From Clostridia bacterium (GTDB lineage: Bacteria > Bacillota > Clostridia > Oscillospirales > QAKW01): DNA of 17,605 bases. The DNA lies in the NCBI GenBank assembly GCA_017442025.1, contig JAFSBD010000105.1:1-17605 (forward strand), read 5' to 3'. The notes beneath the pieces were generated by a model that was not told where the DNA came from, searched no databases, and saw only the letters and a list, made by a program, of their open reading frames with translations. The position numbers were made by a program, and so were the translations under genes. Below, piece by piece: positions 12,545 through 17,605 of this stretch; position 1 is the first letter of the stretch; every line of letters begins with the position of its first letter.

Positions 12545-13336
12545 TTAAAGAATAAAATTAAGAACGATCGCGGCAACCCCCGCGATAAGGCAATAAACCA
12601 ACAACCAACCAAGCCGATCCCGCTTTATGAGCGCCTTCACCGCCAGCAGACCGCCGATGGCGGCTAAGGTGGTGGCGGCCAACGCGGCCAGCCAGGGACC
12701 CATCGGGCCGATGGCGGCAGGGTGAAGGGTCAAAAGCTCCCCGCCCAGCAGGGCAGGAACCGCCATGATGAAGGAAAACTCCATGGCATCGGTTTTATCA
12801 AAGCCCATATTCCGCGCCATGCAAAGGGTAAAGGCGGTGCGGGAAAAGCCGGGCAGGATGGATGCGCCCTGGAAAAGAGCCAGCTTAAAAACATGGCCGC
12901 CCTTCAGATCGGTAATGCCCCAATTTCGATCCATACTGTGATCCCCGATATAGAGCAGGCCCGCGGTGAGAATAAAGAGGATGCCGCACCCGATCAGGTT
13001 GAAGCCGATCCCCTCCAAAATCCCGTAACTTCTTTGAAGATAGAGCAAGATCCAATAGGGGATGGCGGCGGGCAGGGCGTAGACCGCCATCATCTGATAG
13101 CGGGTGGCCTTTTTCCAGCGGAAATTCTTTTTAAACATTCCGCCCACCCCTAAGATCATCTGCCAAAGGGTCTTATGATAGACGATGATGATCGCCAGCG
13201 CAACCCCCAAGGGCAAAAGGGCGGGCGCGCTTTTTTCAAAAAGAGTTTCCAGCAGCAGCCGATGGCCGCTCTCCGAAACGGGCAGGGCAGAGGTCAACCC
13301 TTCCACCAGCCCGAAAAGAATCGATTTTAAGTACAC
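12545..13336 (-). CDS. UppP/BacA-like undecaprenyl-diphosphatase family protein with an altered active site
   Basis: 263 residues from a GTG at 13336, chosen because GGAGG lies 8 nt upstream and because family members begin just before the first helix; a longer ATG frame from 13372 would include that ribosome site. Multi-helix membrane protein. UppP recycles undecaprenyl pyrophosphate for cell-wall synthesis. The first signature, usually (E/Q)GLTEFLPVSSSGH, reads EGLTSALPVSESGH: Glu12 and His25 are kept, but the second catalytic glutamate is Ser16 and one serine is Glu22. The second signature, PGxSRSG, reads LPGFSRTAF, keeping the arginine. Activity is therefore doubtful; it may be a diverged family member with another lipid-phosphate role. 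It heads the operon with spoIIIE. Confidence 0.8.
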   Translation of the reverse strand: MYLKSILFGLVEGLTSALPVSESGHRLLLETLFEKSAPALLPLGVALAIIIVYHKTLWQMILGVGGMFKKNFRWKKATRYQMMAVYALPAAIPYWILLYLQRSYGILEGIGFNLIGCGILFILTAGLLYIGDHSMDRNWGITDLKGGHVFKLALFQGASILPGFSRTAFTLCMARNMGFDKTDAMEFSFIMAVPALLGGELLTLHPAAIGPMGPWLAALAATTLAAIGGLLAVKALIKRDRLGWLLVYCLIAGVAAIVLNFIL

Positions 13337-13380
13337 GATTTGTTCCTCCGTTTTACGGACATAATAATCCAATTATAATA

Positions 13381-13409
13381 ATTATAACATCCTTATAAAT
13401 TTAATGCAA
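13381..13409 (-). promoter_or_regulatory. Promoter of the uppP-like/spoIIIE operon
   Basis: On the reverse strand TTGCAT (13409-13404), 17 nt, then a perfect TATAAT (13386-13381), 44 nt before the GTG start. It lies back-to-back with the RNase Y promoter; the two -35 boxes are only 14 bp apart. Confidence 0.7.
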
Positions 13410-13423
13410 CCGTCATTTTTTGC

Positions 13424-13452
13424 TTGACAGAATACGCAAAATCTCCTATAAT
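13424..13452 (+). promoter_or_regulatory. Perfect-consensus sigma-A promoter of rny
   Basis: TTGACA (13424-13429), 17 nt, TATAAT (13447-13452). Both hexamers match consensus exactly, predicting strong constitutive transcription with a leader of about 70 nt. Confidence 0.9.
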
Positions 13453-13460
13453 TATGCTTG

Positions 13461-13491
13461 GTGTATTAGTGTATTTTCAACAATGAAAATA
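13461..13491 (+). promoter_or_regulatory. rny leader: short direct repeat and 8-bp hairpin
   Basis: GTGTATTA/GTGTATTT (13461-13476) is an 8-nt tandem repeat. TATTTTCA (13472-13479) pairs with TGAAAATA (13484-13491) across ACAA. It lies in the likely 5' UTR, 40 nt before the rny start. The role is unknown. Confidence 0.4.
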
Positions 13492-13531
13492 TTCTTAAGC
13501 AACCAATCATAACATAAGGAGGCGATGTCCC

Positions 13532-15085
13532 ATGGTACCTATGTGGGTACTGATCGCCGTTGTGATTGCTGCTGTTATTTTAGGCTTTGTCCTTTTTGTG
13601 GGCGGTTTCCTTTATCGGAAAAATACCAGCGAAAAGCAGATCGGTTCTGCCCGCGAAGAAGCAAAGCGGATCATCAACGATGCAATTAAAACTGCTGAAA
13701 CCAAAAAGAAGGAAGCGCTGCTGGAAGCAAAAGAAAACTTGCTCCGCGAGCGCACCGAGCAGGAAAAAGAATTAAAAGAGCGTCGAGTGGAGGTAACGCG
13801 GCAAGAAAAACGGCTCCAGCAAAGAGAAGAAATTCTCGACAAGAAGTATGACAACATTGACCGTAAGGAAGAAGCCCTTGCGGAAAAGCAGCAGAAGGTT
13901 GACCGTCTGCAGCAGGAAGTGGAAGAAGTCAAAAAGGCGCAGATCGCCGTTTTGGAAAAGATCTCCGGCTATACCGCCGAAGCGGCCAAGGCCGAGCTGC
14001 TCCATCAGATGGATTCCGAATTGGAGCATGAATATGCCCATCGCATCAGCGAGCATGAAAATAAGTTCAAAGAGGATCTGGACGAACGCGCCAAGCATCT
14101 CCTTTCCCTGGCCATCCAAAAGTGCGCCGCCGACCATGTGGTAGAATCTACTGTTTCGGTCGTCGCCCTGCCCAGCGATGAGATGAAGGGCCGCATCATC
14201 GGCCGCGAAGGCCGCAACATCCGCGCCCTCGAGACCATCACCGGCGTGGATCTGATCATCGATGATACCCCCGAGGCCATCACCCTTTCCAGCTTCGATC
14301 CCATTCGGCGCGAGGTTGCCCGCCAAACTCTGGAGAAACTCATCTCCGACGGCCGCATCCATCCCGCCCGCATCGAAGAAACAGTGGAAAAGGTCCGCCG
14401 CGATCTGGAGATCTCCATGAAGAAGGAAGGCGAGCGCGCCACCTTCGAAACCGGCGTTCATGGCCTGCACCCCGACCTGATCAAATTGCTGGGTCGGCAG
14501 AAATACCGCACCAGCTATGGGCAGAATGTCCTCAACCATTCCATCGAGGTCTCCCAGCTGAGCGGTCTTTTGGCCGCCGAGGTGGGCGCCGATGTTACCA
14601 TCGCCAAGCGCGCAGGCTTGCTGCATGATATCGGCAAGAGTGTCGACTTTGAGATGGAAGGCTCCCATATCCAGATCGGTGTGGATATTGCCAAAAAGTA
14701 TAAGGAAAGCGAAACCGTTGTCCATGCCATCGCCGCCCACCATGGCGATGTGGAGACCGTTTCCGTCTATGATGCCATCGTTCAGGCGGCCGACGCCATC
14801 AGCGCAGCCCGCCCCGGTGCCCGCAGAGAAAACCTGGAGAACTATATCAAGCGTCTGGAGAAGCTGGAGGAGATCGCGAATTCCTTCGCCGGCGTCGAAA
14901 AGACCTTTGCCATCCAGGCAGGCCGCGAGATCCGCATCATGGTCAACCCCGAGAAGATCAACGATGATAAGCTGGTCATTCTCTCCCATGATATCGCCAA
15001 GAAGATCGAAAGCGAGCTGGAATATCCCGGCCAGATCAAGGTGCATTTGATCCGCGAATCGAGATCCATCGACTTTGCGAAATAA
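13532..15085 (+). CDS. rny: Ribonuclease Y
   Basis: 517 residues, the usual size. This membrane-bound endoribonuclease starts bulk mRNA decay in Firmicutes. One N-terminal helix (about 5-27) is followed by a long charged coiled coil (about 35-150, rich in KKEALLEAKENLLRERTEQ-type heptads). A KH domain near 206-275 has GRIIGREGRNIR from Gly220. The HD phosphohydrolase domain has LLHDIGKS with His365-Asp366 and later HHGDVE. A strong AAGGAGG lies upstream. It is divergent from the uppP-like/spoIIIE operon and followed by a 200-nt structured 3' region and a perfect terminator. It acts on structured transcripts in general; whether it acts on the hairpins of this window is not shown. Confidence 0.97.
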   Translation: MVPMWVLIAVVIAAVILGFVLFVGGFLYRKNTSEKQIGSAREEAKRIINDAIKTAETKKKEALLEAKENLLRERTEQEKELKERRVEVTRQEKRLQQREEILDKKYDNIDRKEEALAEKQQKVDRLQQEVEEVKKAQIAVLEKISGYTAEAAKAELLHQMDSELEHEYAHRISEHENKFKEDLDERAKHLLSLAIQKCAADHVVESTVSVVALPSDEMKGRIIGREGRNIRALETITGVDLIIDDTPEAITLSSFDPIRREVARQTLEKLISDGRIHPARIEETVEKVRRDLEISMKKEGERATFETGVHGLHPDLIKLLGRQKYRTSYGQNVLNHSIEVSQLSGLLAAEVGADVTIAKRAGLLHDIGKSVDFEMEGSHIQIGVDIAKKYKESETVVHAIAAHHGDVETVSVYDAIVQAADAISAARPGARRENLENYIKRLEKLEEIANSFAGVEKTFAIQAGREIRIMVNPEKINDDKLVILSHDIAKKIESELEYPGQIKVHLIRESRSIDFAK

Positions 15086-15293
15086 ACCGCCGAAAAAGGC
15101 ACATTTTCCGTCGATCCCGCCACTCGGCGTAGCGTCAAAAGAAACGATAACCGCTCCAATTCTCCTTTGGGAGAATACTCCGCTAATATCGTTCCTTTTT
15201 CCTTCCCCCCACAAAATCTTTGGATTTTGCAGGGTCCCCTAAAATCGCCTTCGGGCGTGCTCAACGAAAACTGCACTCTTTTTGGGCGGTTTT
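15084..15293 (+). repeat. Multi-stem inverted-repeat structure 3' of rny (element D)
   Basis: An outer stem pairs AAACCGCCGAAAAAG (from 15084) with CTTTTTGGGCGGTTT (to 15292). Inside are AACGATA (15143-15149) with TATCGTT (15187-15193) enclosing ATTCTCC/GGAGAAT (15159-15176); CAAAATC/GATTTTG (15212-15229); and CGCC-TTCG-GGCG (15246-15257). The predicted shape is a closed multi-branch structure beginning at the rny stop codon. It lacks the CGTATCGA core of copies A-C. An antisense open frame crosses it but has no coding features. Confidence 0.75.
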
Positions 15294-15319
15294 CATGGAC
15301 AAAATTATAAAGAAGCAGA

Positions 15320-15354
15320 GAGAGCAACACAAATGATTTGTGTTGCTCTCTTTT
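15320..15354. terminator. Bidirectional terminator between rny and the HAD gene
   Basis: A perfect 15-bp stem, GAGAGCAACACAAAT (15320-15334) with ATTTGTGTTGCTCTC (15336-15350), is followed by TTTTC. It sits between convergent genes. Confidence 0.9.
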
Positions 15355-15355
15355 C

Positions 15356-16180
15356 TTATTGGATAATGTTTTTCAGAATATAGTCCATGATATGCTCATC
15401 GTTGGTGCAGATGGTGCGGTCGGCGATCCGCAGTAGATCGGGGTGGGCGTTTTTGACTGCCAGCCCTAAGCCTGCCTTTTGGATATTATCCATATCATTG
15501 ATGCTGTCGCCCACGCCGATGGTGGTGGCGGGCGAAATGCCCAAAAGCTTTGCCAACTCTAAAAGGGCTATCCCCTTACCCGCGCGGACGGAATTGATCT
15601 CTAAATTATGAGGCATGGAGGCGGTAACCGAAAACCACCCGGTTGCCAAAAGGGCGGCGCGGCATTGCTCCAGCAGCTCCTCCGATTCAAAAAAGCAGCA
15701 GCAGGATTCGATACTCTCCATCTCATCGCAAAACCGATCGAAATCGCCGACAAAATCGTCCTTATCCTCGATATGCTGAATGAAAAGCTCGCTCATGCGG
15801 TAGGCGCGGTAAAGATCGTGGTCCCGCCGATCGAGATCCACATAGGAGACCCCATCAAAATGAATGGTAAAAATGGAGCGGGTCTTGCGCAGGGTCTCCA
15901 AAAGAAAAGCTTTTTCCTGCCCGATGATGGTATTTTGAATAATGGCTTTGCCGGTTTTGGTATCAAAAACCGCCGCGCCGTTGCTGGTAATGTAGTACCG
16001 CGCCTCCGGGAGCGCCCGCACTTCATGGGCCACCTCCGAAAGGCTCCGCCCCGTTGCGGGAACGAAATGCCCGCCCATCACCGTAAATTTTTCAATGGCG
16101 GCTTTATTTTCCGCCGAAAGCTCCATTTTGGAATTTAAAAGAGTGCCATCCAGGTCGGTGGCAATAATTTTATAGTTCAT
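15356..16180 (-). CDS. Cof-type HAD-IIB family phosphatase
   Basis: 274 residues, typical of the Cof/YidA group, which dephosphorylates sugar phosphates, nucleotides or similar small metabolites in the cytosol. Motif I is TDLDGTLLNS with nucleophile Asp9 and acid/base Asp11. Motif II is probably ITSNGAAV. The C2B cap lies in the middle (with an unusual SCCCFFE stretch). Motif III lysine is in AGKGIALLEL, and motif IV is GVGDSINDMDNI. The substrate cannot be read from sequence. It lies downstream of rsmG with hairpin C between, no visible promoter and only a poor ribosome site (AAAGAGAAAG), so it may be expressed from the mnmG-rsmG message. Confidence 0.9.
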   Translation of the reverse strand: MNYKIIATDLDGTLLNSKMELSAENKAAIEKFTVMGGHFVPATGRSLSEVAHEVRALPEARYYITSNGAAVFDTKTGKAIIQNTIIGQEKAFLLETLRKTRSIFTIHFDGVSYVDLDRRDHDLYRAYRMSELFIQHIEDKDDFVGDFDRFCDEMESIESCCCFFESEELLEQCRAALLATGWFSVTASMPHNLEINSVRAGKGIALLELAKLLGISPATTIGVGDSINDMDNIQKAGLGLAVKNAHPDLLRIADRTICTNDEHIMDYILKNIIQ

Positions 16181-16207
16181 TTTCTATCGACATTCTTTCT
16201 CTTTTTT

Positions 16208-16308
16208 AAACCGTTCAAATGAGATGAGATTTTCGTTTTCTCTTACCGAAGGCGTATGTCGATACGGCGAGGAAAGAAAAACGGAAAGATCGCTCATTTC
16301 AACGGTTT
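16208..16308 (-). repeat. Long imperfect hairpin (family copy C) overlapping the end of rsmG
   Basis: A roughly 100-nt inverted repeat. AAACCGTT and AAATGAG near 16208-16224 pair with the complementary end of rsmG (16291-16308), so the last codons and stop of rsmG lie in the outer stem. The inner arms TTTCG...TTTTCTCTT and AAAGAAAAACG pair, with the tip CGTAT-GTCG-ATACG. In the rsmG sense the core is CGTATCGACATACGCC. No U-tract follows; the HAD gene starts 27 nt on. Confidence 0.85.
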
Positions 16309-17013
16309 TTCTTTGATTAACTTCGGATTGCGAGGATATTGCTTGGGTGTTTCAGCGACTTTTCGGATTACAATGATTGCTCTTTTGTCTTCTTCCTCAG
16401 GAAGCGTGTAATGGAAAACACTCTCCACCTTCCCGCCCAAAACTTGGATCGCCTTTTGGGCGTTTTGCAGTTCCTCATCGGCGGATGCGCCCTTATAGGC
16501 GATCAGCGCGCCCCCTTTTTTTACCAGCGGCAGGCAATATTCCAGCAATTTGGAAAGCTCGGCCACCGCGCGGGAGACGGCGATATCAAAATGCCCCCGC
16601 AGGGCGCCATCCCTGCCCGCATCCTCCGCACGCATATGGAGGGTGCGGATGCCGGAAAGGTTTTGCTTTTCGATCACGCCATCGATAAAGTTGAGCCGCT
16701 TTTGAAGGGAATCCAATAGGGTCATCTCCAGATCGGGGCGGGCAAACTTCAAAGGCAGGGAAGGAAATCCCGCCCCGCAGCCCACGTCGATCACCGAACT
16801 GCCCGCAGGGAAGACTCCTTTTGCGGCAGGATAGATGCTGTCCCAATAGTGCTTTTTTACCATCTCCTCGGGGTCGGTGATGGCGGTGAGGTTCATGACC
16901 TTATTGGTTTCCAGCAGCTGCTCCTCAAATTTTAATAACTGCGCCCCTAAATCGGAAGGGCAAGTAATCCCTTCCTTTTCTAAAAGGGCGGTAAGTTCAA
17001 TCATTCGTTGCAT
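16294..17013 (-). CDS. rsmG: 16S rRNA (guanine527-N7)-methyltransferase RsmG (GidB)
   Basis: 239 residues, standard length. It methylates N7 of G527 in 16S rRNA using S-adenosylmethionine; loss gives low-level streptomycin resistance in other bacteria. The Rossmann SAM motif VIDVGCGAGFPSLPLKF lies near 68-84, preceded by KKHYWDSIYPA; FDIAVSRAVAELSKLLEY and KKGGALIAYKG follow. Two starts are possible: ATG 17013 or ATG 17004, the latter overlapping the mnmG stop as ATGA. Coupling favours 17004, and neither has a clear ribosome site. The extreme C-terminus is encoded within hairpin C. Confidence 0.95.
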   Translation of the reverse strand: MQRMIELTALLEKEGITCPSDLGAQLLKFEEQLLETNKVMNLTAITDPEEMVKKHYWDSIYPAAKGVFPAGSSVIDVGCGAGFPSLPLKFARPDLEMTLLDSLQKRLNFIDGVIEKQNLSGIRTLHMRAEDAGRDGALRGHFDIAVSRAVAELSKLLEYCLPLVKKGGALIAYKGASADEELQNAQKAIQVLGGKVESVFHYTLPEEEDKRAIIVIRKVAETPKQYPRNPKLIKEKPLK

Positions 17014-17605
17014 TTTCTGTTCTTCCTTTGTTCTAATTCGATCATTAAAACACTGATATCTGCAGGGGAAACCCCGCTGATGCGGCTTGCCTGCCCGATG
17101 GATACCGGGCGCACCGCCGCAAGCTTTTGCCGCGCCTCCAACCGCAGGCCGATCATCTCTTCATAGCAAAGGTCCTCGGGGATGCGGCGGTTTTCCAGCC
17201 GTTGGAACTCCCGCACCTTGGCCAGTTGCTTTTCGATATAGCCTTCATATTTTATGGAGATCTCTGCCTGCCGCCCTTCCGCCTTGGTGAGGGTGGGACG
17301 GTCGGGGTCGATGGGGGCCAGATCAAAATAGCCTACCTGGGGACGCGCGATCAGCTCCGCCAGAGATGCACCGCCCGAAAGGGGCGGGGTCCCGCACTGC
17401 TCCAGAATTTCTTTGAGCTGCGCATTTTGCGGGGAGCAATAGGTGGTGCGCAAGCGGGCGATCTCCCGCTCAATATTTTCTTTTTTCGTTTGGAATTTTT
17501 GATACCGCTCCTCGCTGATCAGCCCGATCTCATAGCCGATGGGGGTGAGGCGCAGGTCGGCATTATCCTGACGAAGCAGCAGGCGGTATTCACTGCGGCT
17601 GGTCA
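17001..17605 (-). CDS. mnmG: tRNA uridine-5-carboxymethylaminomethyl modification enzyme MnmG (GidA), C-terminal part
   Basis: The reverse strand is open from the window edge to the TGA at 17001-17003; only about 200 C-terminal residues are present. MnmG, with MnmE, modifies the wobble uridine (U34) of certain tRNAs and uses FAD. The FAD domain lies outside the window. Seen here: TSRSEYRLLLRQDNADLRLTPIG (split motif, 5' end), YFDLAPIDPDRP, then the helical C-terminal domain with ISIKYEGYIEKQ, ENRRIP and ISGVSPADISVLMIEL, which binds tRNA and MnmE. It overlaps rsmG, the usual gene pair near origins. Confidence 0.95.
   Translation of the reverse strand, partial: TSRSEYRLLLRQDNADLRLTPIGYEIGLISEERYQKFQTKKENIEREIARLRTTYCSPQNAQLKEILEQCGTPPLSGGASLAELIARPQVGYFDLAPIDPDRPTLTKAEGRQAEISIKYEGYIEKQLAKVREFQRLENRRIPEDLCYEEMIGLRLEARQKLAAVRPVSIGQASRISGVSPADISVLMIELEQRKNRKCNE

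Noticed and set aside
13772..15214. A 480-codon open frame on the minus strand
   Set aside because: It is a mirror frame of RNase Y with no recognisable protein features.
14842..15330. A 162-codon minus-strand frame covering the structure after rny
   Set aside because: It spans the inverted repeats and the rny 3' end, and has no ribosome site or known domain. It is explained by the structured repeat.

Overview
The window looks like part of the chromosome-partitioning neighbourhood of an anaerobic, Gram-positive, Clostridia-type (Firmicutes) bacterium. The evidence is a noc / parA / parB set with two perfect parS sites, mnmG-rsmG, a SpoIIIE/FtsK translocase, RNase Y, rubrerythrin (anaerobe), strong AGGAGG-type ribosome sites and consensus TTGACA/TATAAT promoters. 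Genus cannot be read from the sequence, and no tRNA, rRNA, CRISPR array, transposase or recognisable oriC was seen.

Layout. 1-1696 (-): a truncated, membrane-anchored GH26-type glycoside hydrolase, divergent from a thioredoxin-fold protein without its CxxC (1829-2347, +). 2457-3245 (+): noc, closed by a strong terminator. 3246-3638: a gene-free control region with two identical parS sites that bracket an array of about ten tiny hairpins. 3639-7781 (+): a probable operon parA-parB-(membrane coiled-coil protein)-rnhA-(solute-binding-like lipoprotein), with one start (extended -10 promoter) and one terminator. 7875-8411 (+): rubrerythrin. About 8540-10075: a visibly more AT-rich islet with a small zinc-site lipoprotein, a divergent XRE-type regulator and three tandem paralogous one-TM proteins. 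10178-13336 (-): a UppP-like membrane protein followed by SpoIIIE/FtsK. 13532-15085 (+): RNase Y, divergent from that pair. 15356-17605 (-): a Cof-type HAD phosphatase, rsmG and the 3' part of mnmG.

How the genes fit together. Noc, ParA, ParB and parS organise origin segregation and nucleoid occlusion, and SpoIIIE/FtsK moves DNA through the septum. The protein translated from the parB stop is a membrane coiled-coil protein of unknown function that is a candidate partner of this machinery. Compared with the usual mnmG-rsmG-noc-parA-parB order, the two halves here are separated by about 10 kb and lie on opposite strands.

The most unusual non-coding content is (i) the mini-hairpin array held between the two parS sites, and (ii) a family of about 100-nt imperfect hairpins with the shared apical core CGTATCGA-N-ATACGCC. 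Three copies occur, each directly after a stop codon and in the same orientation relative to the upstream gene (after rubrerythrin, ftsK and rsmG). A larger multi-stem structure follows RNase Y.
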